From positions 70,077,554 through 70,137,553 of the forward strand of contig OX485803.1 of the NCBI GenBank assembly GCA_950295325.1: a stretch of 60,000 nucleotides of DNA. The letters run 5' to 3'. Shown piece by piece: positions 23,844 to 36,952 of the stretch. Below the pieces are notes generated by a model. The model did not search any database. It saw only the letters and a program-made list of their open reading frames with translations, and was not told the origin of the DNA. The position numbers were made by a program, and so were the translations under genes. The stretch is from Polytrichum commune (taxonomy: Eukaryota > Streptophyta > Polytrichopsida > Polytrichales > Polytrichaceae). The first letter of the stretch is position 1. Each line of letters starts with the position of its first letter.

Positions 23844-26800
23844 ATGCAGACGGACTTTGTAGTGATGGACAAGGAGTCTACACAAAGTAGGCGGCTTCGG
23901 ATTATGAATGCTCATTTGCATTCACAGCCCTGTGGTATGTTTGAGTTGCATTCTTCTGAGCAGATCCTTTATGAGCGATTGAGATTATCACTAACTGGAT
24001 CCAATTCATTGAGAGGGAGAATTGTCGTTCTTGACCAAACATGCCCATACTCATGTAATCAATATACTGTTGGGTTAACAAGGAAAGCTCCACGCCTTCA
24101 AATATTCTAAATCAATGACCTCACCTATGAAAATAACAGCAGAAGGTGCTTCAATATTGTGGCCATGGGAATTTGAGAGTACCTTGTCATGGCCATAATA
24201 TTGAAGCTGCAGATTGTTAGAAGTATCTTAACTCATCTTTCCTCTTCTTAGTTTCAAGGCACATTTATTATAAGTGACATTTGGTCGCAATTAGAATTTC
24301 TGTGTGATTAGTTCAATTTTCGAATCACATCTTTTTGCAGATGTCTTGCCATTTCATTATAGTTGGCAATTGTCAACGCACCATGTCAGTGTAATTGAAA
24401 GAAATGCAACCTCAACTTGGACATTTCTGACATTTTATATTTCTTGTGAATTCCATACAGAATTGCATACGCAACTGGAGTGCCAACCAACTGTTGGAGA
24501 GTTTTACATAGGTACGCCTTTGTTGTGAAATATTCAAGGTCACTCTTTTCTCATTCTGATCTGTGAGATTTAAAGTTCTTAATACAGGCATGACTTTAAC
24601 ATGTTGCTTTGTCCACAGAGGAGGAGCATAGTGTTATATTGCCAGAGAAATTGAGCACTGGAAAATGGAATGTGCACAGGTAATCATACTGTTTCGGAGT
24701 CCCTGCATCCTGTAGTAATAATGTCCTTGATTTCATGTAAAGTGAACTTGGCTCAACACTGAACAATGTTGGCACTGGACCAGGTTGATGGTCTATTTCA
24801 TGTGGTCGCTTCGCTCTCTTTTAGGTCACTTTTGTGCATAAATGGGTTCTTCTTTTAGTTGTTTTATGGCTCAAGCATACGAAGAAGAGCTTTATCCTAT
24901 GCTTGGTCATTATTCCAAGTAAGAAATTTTCTCCGCCTCATTTGAACTAATTCTTCTCATTGCAGATCACCAAAGTCTCCGCTGAAGCTTATGGACCATT
25001 GGCCTGACCACCCAGAAATTCGAACTCTACATGACAATTTTTTGTAAGTGAGCTTCAATATTGTGCACTATAATAACTACACGTTAATGATACAACATGT
25101 ACGTCTGATGTATGAAGGGGCTCGGAAACAGAGACATAACTTCAATTTCAAATTACAATCACTCTCCCTATTGTTCACACCTGGATTTTTGCAAGCAACA
25201 CCCAACTCTGACAATGTGACATTGAAGTCAAAAATGTTCTCAAAGTCTTGCTCGAATTTCTGTGCAGGTATGCGGGGGAAGCTTTTGCGGACAACAAGTG
25301 TTTGGGAACAAGAATACGGGAAGATGGCAGTGTGGGCGAGTAGGTTTCCATATTTTTGTTCCTTGGCTTCTAGCATGCTACAGTCTCCTTGAGTCTCTTT
25401 ATTTTATTTATTTCCTTAAAAACCCGGGAATAGATGGAGGTAGCATATTCTGGTAACTTAGTACTTCTTTCCTGCCCCTCCTTGTTTTTTTCCTTGCTGC
25501 TTGATATCAAAATGATAGGTTACTACCTAAGTATGTTGTTTTTAGGAACTCAAAGATGTGCCCTCAAACATGAACAACAATTGAACAATACCTTGTAAAC
25601 TGGTAATCTAAGGTAAGGTCTTGAAGACCTCAACATCAAGAAGGACTTGTGTCTAGAGTTTTTCTTTGCTTGTGACAGTGGATACAAAGGATGTTGTACA
25701 TCTTAATTTTATTAATAAGTATGCCTTCCAGATATAGGTGGATGACTTACGGAGAAGTGGGGACTGCACGAACTGCGATTGGGTCAGGACTTGTTCAACA
25801 TGGCATTCCTAAGGCAAGCATGTCAAATTTCTATGTGATTAACCTCTTAGAATCAGTGAGCGTTGATGTCAAAGTCCGAAATAGAATTATTCTACCATTT
25901 CAGCAAATTGCTTTGGATTGTTGGTAGACTTTAATGTCTAGTTAATCTAGATTCTACCTAAGTATTTTACCTTGCGAATCTATATTGTATTTAGAGTGTT
26001 TGTTGTTGGAGATGCAGGGATCATGTGTAGGACTTTACATGATCAACCGAGCTGAATGGGTGATCTCAGAACTGGCTTGTACAGCATATTCCTATGTGTC
26101 TGTCCCTCTTTATGACACTCTTGGTACATTCAACTTGACATCTAAAACTTTAAGGAAGATGAGGGCAAGTCTTTGCTTTTTACATTGATAGATCAATCAC
26201 AACTAGAGAAGACTTTGAAATTCTTGTATACTAGTTTGTGAAGTCACCCGATAACTTATTCTGTGCTTTGCTTCTGTCATACTTGAGGTACACCTTTTTC
26301 CTAATCAAAACGATAATTGTATTCTGCCCGGTAATTTCTAGTAGTACAGATTAGGGTCATATTCAATGTAGTTTCCTTCCGTTTACAAGATTATAACTTA
26401 TTAAAACTCTTTCTGAATTTTGAAAGCAGTTAATGAGTCGTGTGAACTTATTTACAGGGGCTGATGCCGTGAAGTACATCATCAATCATGCAGAAGTCTC
26501 TGCGGTCTTTTGTACCCAAGACAAACTGCAGACTGTGAGCAGTCCTTCATGCATTTTCTACTTTGTAGCTTTTTCGCTTGTTTTTGGTTTCAAAAACTGA
26601 TGTGCTTAATTTTGCAGCTGTGAAGTTAATGTTATAGGAAAACATGCCTAAATCGTGGATTCTGGATGGATTTGACAGCTTTTGAGTTGCCTCTCAGAGC
26701 TTACCACAGTCCGACTAATTGTGGTAAGCTATCCTAGATTATTTATTGCCACCAGACCCTTAGATTGATCTTACATAATAGTTTGTTGCTTTATATGGCA

Positions 26801-29800
26801 CAATGGCCTACATATTAAGAAGTTGAGATGTCACAGAGGAATTTATCAGCACCTAAGAAATGGCCTTCGCAATAGAACATATGGACATGTTGAATCTGGG
26901 TTTGCATTGAGCGTATTATGGTACCTTGTTACATTTTTGCTGAGAAAAATCAACAAATTCTTAGAAGATATATTGCTGAAGCATAGGTTGTGGGAGGTGC
27001 TGAGCATCTAGCGCCATCTCTGCCTCCTCAGTCAGGAGTTGAAGTTGTTCCCTTCTCACGACTTGAAGCTCAGGTACTTCTTCCCTCGTGCATATTTCAA
27101 TGAGATTGTGGTGATTAATCCATTTCTAATGTGGTTCTTCTTTTCAAGGTGTATACACACAACCACTGCGGTGGTTGAGTTGTAGTTCGGGACCACTTTC
27201 AACCACAATCACATTTTTTTCGTTTACACACAATTGCTCTTGTAATTGAAGAGTGGATTTGACCTCAAATGATCGTTCCTTTTATTGGTGCAAACCGTGG
27301 AGTGGAGACAAAAGAATAATGGATGCTAGTGGAAATTTTGTCTAAGAGTAACTGCCTCCTACAAATCCTCTCCCATGCTTTGGCCTCGAAGTTCTCTCCT
27401 GGTGCCACATAGTAGCTACAAAAATTGTACAAAAGAAAGTAGACTACAACCATTGCAACTACTCCCAACTACACCTTGTATCGTTAGATGGACAAGTAAG
27501 AGTAGTTGTAGTTGTGGTTGTGGTTGTAAATGCACCTTTTACCTCCTTATCCCTCAAAAACAGAACGTAAACTACAACCATCAACTACCAAAACGGTGGT
27601 TGTGTGTAAACGCACCTTCAGAATTCCCTTCATATTCTGGTGCTGGCACATTGATTTTTTTCATATTCAATCTCAACACATCTGCAAACTTAGCATACTG
27701 ACAAGCTGGGGTATGTCTGTTGATTGGATGTGATTTGCAGGGTAAAGCAGACCAACGAGCATTCGTGGCCCCAAAACCGCATGATCTCGCCACAATATGT
27801 TATACAAGTGGTACCACAGGGGTGCCCAAGGTACTGGATTGAGTTCTTCAATAAGCTCACATCTGTAGATAGTTTGTAGTCTATGGGACACTTCGTTCAA
27901 AAGTGATGACATCTTTCAATCAAACAAATGGAAGACTGCTTCATGGATGAGCACAAAGATTAAATTCCATGTTGTTCAATTCATAGATTCAGATTGATTT
28001 AGAGTTCTGTAACCTGCCACTAAAGATCAACTTTTTGAATGGGTAATAGCTATCTCATCATATTGGAAGAAAGCTTTAGGAAGGCCATACTGACTGCCTT
28101 GACCGCTTTGAGACAGGGAGCAATGATTACTCACTATAACTTCGTTGCGAATGCTGCTGGTAGCAGTCAAGCAACAGCTCTTTTGACTTCTGATGTGTAA
28201 GTTATAAAATCCCATATTCAAATTTGTTTCATTCAGATCCTTTATCTGCAGTAGTTACAAACTGAACTGGTAGATGAAAGGCTCTACAAAGGGATGACTA
28301 CTGTTGTGGAAACACCTGGAAGAGTGTTCAGAGGTTGGTTTGTTTGTAATTGTGTCAGGCATATCTCCTATTTACCACTGGCTCATATTTATGAGAGGAT
28401 GAACATGATTGTCATGCTACACCATGGAGTGGCTGTAGGTTTTTTTCAAGGGGTAAGAAGTCAATTATTTGTAGTCCCAAATTATTTGTAGTTTGACGTT
28501 TCTAGAATTGTTTAATTTCACTTAAATAAGTGCTGTGCTACATACTCTCCGTTTTTTCCTCTGGTTGAGTGACAAATGCCATTGAGTATCTTGTTCACCT
28601 CTAGTCCTGCTAAGTGACCTGGTAGGTCTTTTATTGCTAATTCAAGATGTAAAACATTGGCTGGCATTGATATGGGGTTTTTAACAGGATGTATTGAAGC
28701 TGATGGATGATATGGCAGCACTTAGACCTACAATTTTTGCCAGTGTCCCACGTCTCTACAACCGCATTTATGACAAGTGGGTAGAATGCAGTAGCCTGTG
28801 GGTTGTATCATCTGAATTTTCAGAAGCCAGTAGAATGTTTCTGGCCTTGACATATTGAGTATACAATTTCTCAAACTTGTTTAATTAAGGAATATTATTA
28901 AAGTAGATCAGCCGAAGCTGGAAGAAAGTCGATTTTTAAAAGTTCGGAAATATGCTAAGTCCTTAGTGAGGCTCCGGTTCATGGTCTCTCCTTATTGCTT
29001 CATTTCGCTCGATAGTGTCAAAAGTATTTCACTTTTGATGTGTATCATTCTTCTGGTACAGGATTACATCAACAGTAAAGGCATCAGGAGGCTTTCGTGC
29101 CAAGCTTTTTTATGTTGCATATAATGCAAAGAAACAAGCACTTGAGAAAGGTGACACTTTGGTCCAGCTCTAATTTTAGAATATCCTGATTAAATTGTAT
29201 CAAATATAGGTGTGACATATGTTGTTTAATGCTACAAGTATACAAATAATTTACTTTGCAAGTTTGAAGGTCTTATTCTATTCTTGACATGATTGTAGTT
29301 CCACAATATCTTGCATTAAGCAGGAAAGACTCCTTCACCCATATGGGATCGCCTAGTGTTTAACAAAGTAAAAGCAGCACTTGGTGGTCGAGTTCGACTG
29401 ATATTGTCTGCAGCGTCACCAATATCTCCGGATGTCCTAGATTTTTTGAGAATGTGAGTATATCCATCCTTTCTTCACTAAGTTGGCCACTATGCCAATT
29501 TCCTTTTTACTCAATCCTGTGAACACATGCATTGTCAGGTTATTACTGTAGAGTTGTGAACACAGGAACATCAGAGTAAGAAACATGTTTTGTACATTGC
29601 TTTTATTTCACAACTTTCCTGCTCTTTAATCCAAATGGCACTATCCCAATTTACAGCTCATGCCACAACCATAGCTGTATGCACAACTTAAATACTGACA
29701 GTGGAAGATTTGTAATTGTGGCTCCCTGGGCATATCTATCTAAGTAGTCTGAATGTGTTGATCTAATCAGTTTGATGGGTGTAGATGCTTTGGTGGTTAT

Positions 29801-32800
29801 GTGAGCGAAGCATATGGCATGACAGAGACGTCATGTCTCATTTCTGGCACTCAGGAAGGAGATACCACTTCAGGCCACGTGGGCTCCATAAGTCAATGCT
29901 GTGGTAAGTTTCTGTATCTAATTATCAAAATTGAGCGTTCTATTTCATCTTTATTAGTAGTACAATATAGTTTCCACATGGGTTCAAGTGGTCTCAACCA
30001 ATGTAAGAGTGACATGTGGCAGAAGTTGACAGGGAAATAGTTCTTTTTTTTTGGAATAGAGAGCCCTTAATGGTATCTATTTGTTGTCTACATATATTAG
30101 TATAAGGTGGCATACCACGTGTGGAGGTGGACGACAATAAAACTCCTATTACCAAGCTTAGTGGCATGATAGCTTCTGTGGCATGTGCATATGCCAGTGA
30201 GTATGAGCACATACTTAGTGTTTTCACGTTGGTGTTTATCACATCACGTCACGTCCATTATTGTGATAAGTTTTAATTACACGTCAGAGGGTGTCTTAGT
30301 CACATCTATTATGATATGATGGCATCACGCATTTCTAACGTGGCATGATAGCCATAAACCATGTCACATCCATTTGTACATCCCTACACATATTTTGTAT
30401 TAACTTCCAAAATACAAAAGTTCGGCAATTCAACATTCTTTAAGCTATATGATGGATGCATGACAAAACCTTTTGTGATGGTCTTTGTTTAATTTGGCCT
30501 CTGTAACTGGCATATGTTCGCCCTCACATTTGTGGATAGACTTTGTCACGCCTGGTAATAGATTCCCAGGAGATAATTAGAAGGTTGTTGTCATATGATT
30601 GACAGAGGTGAAACTTGCTGATGTTCCGGAAATGGCGTATACGAATGATGACAAGCCTTACCCGCGAGGAGAGATTTGTGTTCGTGGCCCAACAATCTTC
30701 CAAGGCTACTACAAAGATGAAATTCAAACGTAAAGCTCATTTCTCCACTCATTACTCTTCACCTGGCCTTCTTTTTCCATTCACAAAGTCCACGACTTCA
30801 CTTTTTTAAAGTTCAATTGTAGATCTTATTCTTGCCTCAGGTCTCTTGACTTCCTCTCAATGTGAATTCTCTCTGTTGTCATAGATGGAGGATCTTATTC
30901 TAAGCGTTTCCAAGAGTCAGCATAGATATTGGACGACATAAAATTGCCTGGTTTAGAACTCTCTTGAATCTTTTCATTCTAAGACCTATTGGTTCCTCAC
31001 AGGCGGGAAATGTTTGATGAAGAAGGATGGCTACATACTGGAGACATTGGCAGCTGGTTGCCAGGCGGGAGACTCAAAATTATTGACAGGTTCTCTTTTG
31101 AAAGAAGATGCATATAAATTACAGAAAGAGATAACTGATCCTAGTGTTTAGTTTTGCACCAGCTTTTGGATTTGATGTACATGTTTAGGACACTGAATCA
31201 ACTGCCAGTTCTCCAGATAGCAATTCAGTGATTATTTAAGTTATCTATTCCGCAGTTTCTATTTCAAATATCTAGTCGCAATAAAGTGAGCATCAAGGAA
31301 CTTTGACTTCACCCAACTTGAGGGAATTAATTTTTCCTGAACAGTCTCTCAATCGCATTTGTAAATGTAACTGGGGTCCTTGGTGGCGATACTCGTGATA
31401 TTCATACCATATTAATAGTCCTACCACATGCTATCAACACAAAGCCAATGCATGATCTACATACTTCTCTTTTTATTTCCAATCGCAGGGCTGTTTTTAA
31501 GTATTGCCACTTTGAAGATGCACGCCTTTCCTTATTGTAATATCCCAATTATACTCACACCACTGCTTCTGGACTTTGCAGGAAGAAGAATATCTTCAAA
31601 TTGGCTCAAGGAGAGTATATCTCACCTGAGAAAATTGAGAATGTCTATATCCGCAGCCAGTTTATTACACAATGCTTTATCTATGGTACATTTACAAGCC
31701 ATTCTCTTTAAATGATGTGATGTAGCAGGTGCACACCCAAGTTTGTTTATACTGGAAATGGACATTCCCGATTTTCCACAAGATTCTTTACCAACAAGTA
31801 CCACAAATTCCTTACCAATATGAAGCCAAAATTGTATTTATGTCGTTGGCTTGTATTCTATGAAATGTCTATAAAGTGGTTGTTGATGTAACTGGTGAGC
31901 AGGTGACAGCTTTACTGCCAGTCTCGTTGCAGTTGCTGTTGTTGATCCAGAAGCTTTACCTGCCTGGGCAAAGGCAAGGGGCATCAAGGTATTTAAAGTT
32001 CTCCTGCACTAATGTTATTGATGTGCCAAATATGGAGGATGCTAATTTTTTAGTATAAACAGTTGTTGGAGGATTGATTCTATGTCTGACATTTCTGAAC
32101 CAATTTCACACAGGACACATCTCATTTCATGTAATGCTCAGATTAAAAGCGCAGCAAGGAGTATTCTGAAAAATGTGAATGGTTTTTTGCAATGAAAATA
32201 GTACATTGAGAGTTGAATCAGAATCACTGTCAACTTGAAGTGGTGTAGTGGGTGCTCTCCCTAGATAAGCATCTTGGAGAGTATATACTCGGTGAATCTC
32301 TTTTTGGCAAGCATGCCTTCAAGTAGATGGGAGAAGGCTTTGTCCGAAGATAGGTAACAATGAGGTGGCGGACTAATGAGAGCTTAATGCCACGTGACTA
32401 TGCTTGGCATTCATGCATGTAATCAAGGAAATTGATTCTTTGGATTTATTCTTGAAGCTAGAATAGAAAGAGAGCGTCCTTACATGTCGTGCTTAAGAAT
32501 GGTAGAAAACAGTATATGAAAAATTATTTGTTAGGCTGTCACAAAATCCTGTGTACTAAAAATCCGTCAAACCAAATACTCAGACCAATTTATTATAGAG
32601 TTGAAAAGCATGTACCTAACTTTTTTGTGGGTATTGGTGAAAACAGCATGCAGATGATTTGAGCAAGCTGTGTGCAGATCCTGTAGTTCGAGCTGCTGTG
32701 CTTGCAGATATGAATGCTGTTGGTCGAGAAGCACAGGTTTCTTTCTATATCAAGACACACATTAGGCTATGTTGAAAATTTTAGATTTGAATTTGTTATC

Positions 32801-33345
32801 CTTTTTCAAAGTAGGAGGAAGTTGTCCTCGAAGTCAGGAGAAGTCTTCCCTGTTATCCATGAGGGAGAATCCATCTTAATAATGAAAGACATTAAAATAA
32901 GCTCTGCATAATTTGGAGCTAGGTGGTGGAGTTAGTTAATAGGTATTGGTTAAGGTTGCCTTCAACCTTAGCTGTATTGGGCTTAAACTGTATTAGTAAC
33001 TTGATCTTGTGGTTCTCCAGTTACGTGGATTTGAGTTTGCCAAGGCTGTGACATTAACAGCTGAGCCTTTCTCTGTTGACAATGGACTTATGACCCCTAC
33101 TTTCAAGGTAAGATTCTTCCTGCTATTTTCAGCTGTAAAGATTTTGACAGTATTCATTGTCATCTGCATGCTTGTTGCCTTTACTTCATATTTTGACTTT
33201 GCTCTGTGTTGTGGAAGTAAATTTGGTTCAAAACTTGCAGGTGAAGAGGCCCCAAGCAAAGTCGTACTTTGCAAAAGCAATTGTAGATATGTATGCTGAG
33301 GTGGCTGCCAAAGAGGAGTCACAAGTTCCACGATCAAGTCTGTAA
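23844..33345 (+). CDS. Peroxisomal long-chain acyl-CoA synthetase (LACS6/7 type), 24 exons
   Basis: Activates fatty acids to acyl-CoA (via acyl-AMP) for peroxisomal beta-oxidation. Exons: 23844-23934, 24461-24511, 24619-24679, 24966-25043, 25268-25339, 25732-25813, 26018-26123, 26458-26534, 26679-26723, 26987-27073, 27741-27830, 28116-28195, 28359-28452, 28688-28776, 29062-29150, 29324-29453, 29785-29903, 30606-30729, 31003-31089, 31582-31685, 31903-31988, 32647-32736, 33021-33107, 33241-33345. Every junction keeps frame, giving 707 aa, the usual family length. Motifs: PTS2 nonapeptide RLRIMNAHL (residues 17-25), AMP-binding [10 protein letters not shown] (271-280), [29 protein letters not shown], and WLHTGDIG followed by [22 protein letters not shown]. 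The C-terminus is SSL, a possible weak PTS1. All introns are GT-AG except intron 6, which has a GC donor (AAG|GCAAGC). ATG 23844 was chosen; the in-frame ATG at 23865 would put the PTS2 at residues 10-18. Confidence 0.93.
24148..24207 (+). ncRNA. MicroRNA-like hairpin in LACS intron 1
   Basis: Arms 24148-24167 and 24188-24207 pair over 20 positions with one G-U/mismatch position (GCTTCAATATT.TGGCCATG against its complement), around a 20-base loop. Length, near-perfect pairing and intronic position fit either a young miRNA precursor or a tiny fold-back transposon. No small-RNA evidence is available, so this is a structural call only. Confidence 0.4.
27147..27617. mobile_element. MITE in LACS intron 10
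   Basis: Imperfect terminal inverted repeats of about 23 bp. The left end is AGGTGTATACACACAACCAC; the right end, read inverted, is AGGTGCGTTTACACACAACC. A TCA triplet stands outside each end (27144-27146 and 27618-27620), a 3-bp duplication as made by PIF/Harbinger-type transposases. The 471-bp element has no coding capacity and carries internal GGTTGTGGTTGTAGT-like runs. It lies wholly inside the intron, so splicing signals are intact. Confidence 0.7.
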
Positions 33346-35780
33346 ATACTCCTATTACTAGAACACCTAGGTACACAATCTACGATACAAACACCAGTTT
33401 GAGCTCTGCAAAACGCAAGTTTTTGATTTATACCTTATTGAGAATCTAATCTACTGGTTAATAAATCTGGGAAGCTATCCATTGGACTTTTTCTCACCAA
33501 ATTAGTACATTAAGCAGGCTGTTCTTGCATAGAAAGATTGTAGATTGCAAAATTGTTCACTGCGCAGCAGTTTCATCAACTGTCACCTATGCAATTTAAG
33601 TTTGACATGAATTTGGGCCTGATGATACTTTGGTATCGAGGTTTGAAAATTTAAGCTTTGTGCAAAGGAAGACTACTTCCAGTTGTTGATACAAATTCCA
33701 AGGTATATTGCATCTGTTCTGTCATGCAGTTCTTCATATGAATAATCCCAGTTTAGGATTGCTCTCAGTTATGCCTTTAATAAGACTCATGTGTGAGAAG
33801 TATTAACATCAAGTGACAACTAAGGGTTCTTCGACCCATGAACTCTGCATTAGGGCCTGTTTACACAAAAGCCCTTAGGCCATGCCTCTTAAAATCCTTG
33901 AGTTTTCATTGGTTGAGAGTGTCATTGGCCCCGTTTAGGTTTACATGAGGGGAGTTTTGGACTATAGTCCATAACATTTTCAGTGGATGAAAAATCTACA
34001 TGGAGTCCTACATGGTAAGTACGAAAAAATGTTATTTCAGGGGAAGTTTTTGGGACAACTCTTGAAGGTACCCCTGGTGGTATGTGCAGTGCAAATTTAG
34101 GTTGACATTAAGGAGTTGGGACCTCCAAAAGACTTTGGGCTATAGTCATTGACTTCTCAATGCTCTCATCCAAAAAGTGGGGCACCATGGTCATTTAAGA
34201 GCCATGGCTTAATGCCTTTAGTGTAAACATGCCCTTAGTTTCAATTTAGTGTGGACAATGGAACACTACTAAGGAATAAAGACAAAATAAAATAGTATTT
34301 CAAAGTTGGTCAATCAATTATTGATAATACTTTGAATTTTTTAGCGTGGTAGTATTGTTACTAGGAAGATTACCAAGAGCCCACCTCTTGAAAGGCATGC
34401 TATTATTTATTAATCTTTCAATTGAAGGCCGAAGCCACAGTAAAATGAGAGTAATCAAGTCCTCTTTTCATGATGGTCTTTATTTTCTCTTCAATCACTA
34501 GTATAATGCTTACATCAAATTATGATCTACACTACTAAGTAGTAAATACTCCAAAGCAAGCCAAATAACTTGGTAGGTATGTTAGATAGTTGTCACAAAG
34601 CCTCTTATAATTGTCAGGCTTTACTACATAGGGCTCTCAAATGCATGATTTGTACCTAGGAGAAGTATGTATTTCTAGTTTAGCTAAGTAAGAGCATCTC
34701 CACAGGATATTGAAACAGAACCACCAAGGTAGGGGTGAAGTTGAAGTTGTTGCCAGTTGTGTAGTCTTACCCATCAAGGTTTCTAATATGCTAATCTAAG
34801 TTAGGAGCCTTGTTGAGTGCCAAAGATTAGATATATAAAAGGATTTTGAGGGATGGCCAACATATGGCCATGTTAAGCAGGACAAATACTCTAGTATTTC
34901 CAACATGATGTGTAGAGCAATCATTTATTGTCTAGTTGCTAGTGGAGTTTATTGAATTGTTAGAGTGTGATGGTTCTTGCCTCTCAATGTGAAAAATTTG
35001 TGAAGTGTTGGCCAAAAGACTTGATTAAGTTTGTACTCTTGAAAGTGCATGTTGGAGTAGTTTTGTAACCGTCTATGGTTCATAGCAAATGCATTTAGGA
35101 GACCATACATAGATTATTAAGACATTCCAATAAACAAATGGTGTCCTACCTAATTATTATGCTCCTTATCGGACCATCCTCAAATGAGATACAAAAAATC
35201 AATGAATGATGAACTTATACTAATGCACAAAGGTTGGATCTAGCTTAGCTTATGTTAACTTGTCCATGTTGCATGTTTAGGCTTAAAGTTTAGCATACAT
35301 GGGTCTTAAAAAATGTTATGCCAACACATTATTTCCACAATCCAAAGCTTTGAAGACACATCAAAGATGTCTTCAATATTCTATGTAGAAAACTAAATAT
35401 TTGTTGCTTTCTACTATCTTCAGACAAGATTCTGACCACATGCTTGATTTATGAAGCATAACTAAGGCCTATTATGAACAAAATATGAGGTTAATGTCAC
35501 ACCTTTGTCAGAATCAAAACCCTTCTTCATATATCCCTTCAACTTTAAATTGAACCAATGATCGGGGAGATCCGGCAGCTAGTTGTAAATTAGCCAAGTG
35601 AAATTGCAAAATTACCGATTTTTTTGGGGACATTTCGGCCGTATAGCTGAGTTAAATATGAAGAGTATGGGAAATCAACCAACCAATATGAGATAACGTA
35701 GGAAATTTAACCCCTCAGGCTCAGAAAATGGTGGAAATGAGTTGGGTCTCCCGAGGGTATAGGCGGATATTGGCTGGTCT
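33346..35780. other. Intergenic stretch between LACS and the next gene remnant
   Basis: Contains the LACS 3' end, one clear MITE (33853-34234) and otherwise AT-rich sequence without a recognisable gene, RNA or repeat. Confidence 0.5.
33853..34234. mobile_element. Tourist-like MITE
   Basis: 382 bp. The left terminal repeat is GGGCCTGTTTACACAAAAG. The right end, read inverted, is GGGCATGTTTACACTAAAG, and similarity extends about 35 bp to GCCATG. TTA stands directly outside both ends (33850-33852 and 34235-34237), the TTA/TAA target duplication of PIF/Harbinger-derived Tourist elements. No coding capacity. Confidence 0.8.
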
Positions 35781-36060
35781 CCCGAGGGTATGGGCAGATA
35801 TTGAATGAGGGAGGTTCTCAACCGTTTAGGTCACAGGGTCTCTTTGAAACGGCTCTATGTTTCTGTCTAGGTTTCGAGCCTTTCGACACTCACTTGCTCT
35901 TTGTTGCCCGCCGCTTCTCTCTCCAGCTTCTCTTCTCAGCTCTCAACTATTCTCTCCCTTTCTCTTCTTGCAGTTCCGCTCGCTCGTATATTGTTGTTCC
36001 GCTCGCCCCACCATCCTCACCCTGCTGCACGCTGCTTTGAGATTTGCATTATTCAAGGGA

Positions 36061-36099
36061 GTGGATTAAGATGCGGTGGTGATTGCTGTCTGAGACAAT
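36061..36099 (+). repeat. Short direct repeat, first copy
   Basis: The block starting GTGGATTAAGATGCGGTGGT is nearly identical (one or two changes over about 39 bp) to 36914-36952, with an 853-bp offset. Both copies lie near the 5' end of the chaperone-like gene. It may mark a local duplication or the ends of an inserted piece. Confidence 0.75.
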
Positions 36100-36913
36100 C
36101 AATTCCTGTAAGTTACTACTTTCGTTCATCTGCACAAGCGGAATTAATGTTGTTGAGAGATCCTCATCACACGCACGATGTTGGTGGCAAAGCTCATGGA
36201 ATCAGCACTACTAATTGGCGGACATCGTGACGATGAGGCCAGACATAGTCCGCTTCTCATTTTGAGTGCCATCATCCCCATCATCTTCGTCATGACTTCT
36301 ACAAGCCCATTTCCAGAAGTTGGTCCTATGCGAAGGTTAATTTTGCTGCAAGATCTTGACCCTGCCCCAGCCTTGAGTTGAAAAATCCGCAGAGACCGTT
36401 TCACATCTAAGAGGTGCTACAGGACCATGCGTAAGTCGAGATAGGCATTCTCAGTTTTGTTTCCTAGATAAATTTCAACCACACAGCCTCTTGACCGCTT
36501 TGAGGAAATTGTAAGGGTGACAACAACGATGTCTTTTCCCGAAAGAATATGATGCGCTTCTTATATCGGAATCATCGAAAGCATGATATGATGAATAGCG
36601 ACGAACATGTTAAACGGGGGTTAACCATTTATAAGTACAGTAATTAGCAGGTCTAGTGTGTTACCCTGAAGATTGATTTCGATTTCGTTTTTTTTGTTTT
36701 CTTTTTTTGTTTTCTTTTTGGAATCCTGCCTAGTTTCCTTGAATATAATACGAAGTTCGGAAGCACTGTAAATGGTACACTACAGTTTGTGCTACACCGA
36801 TGGGGAGAACATGAACATTCACAAATTACAATACATATATACACTGCATTTTGACCTGACATGAAGTTAGACTAATGATTCAGTTGTTTTATGGTCCGAC
36901 AGGTATGTGTGCG

Positions 36914-36952
36914 GTGGATTAAGATGCGGTGGTGATTGTTGTCTGAGACAAA
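36914..36952 (+). repeat. Short direct repeat, second copy
   Basis: Near-identical to 36061-36099, starting GTGGATTAAGATGCGGTGGT and ending TGTCTGAGACAA. It lies about 60 bp before the acceptor of the first clear exon of the chaperone-like gene. Confidence 0.75.

Noticed and set aside
36144-36404. 86-codon minus-strand frame with a Met-rich centre
   Set aside because: It lies opposite a plausible first exon of the chaperone-like gene and has no recognisable family.
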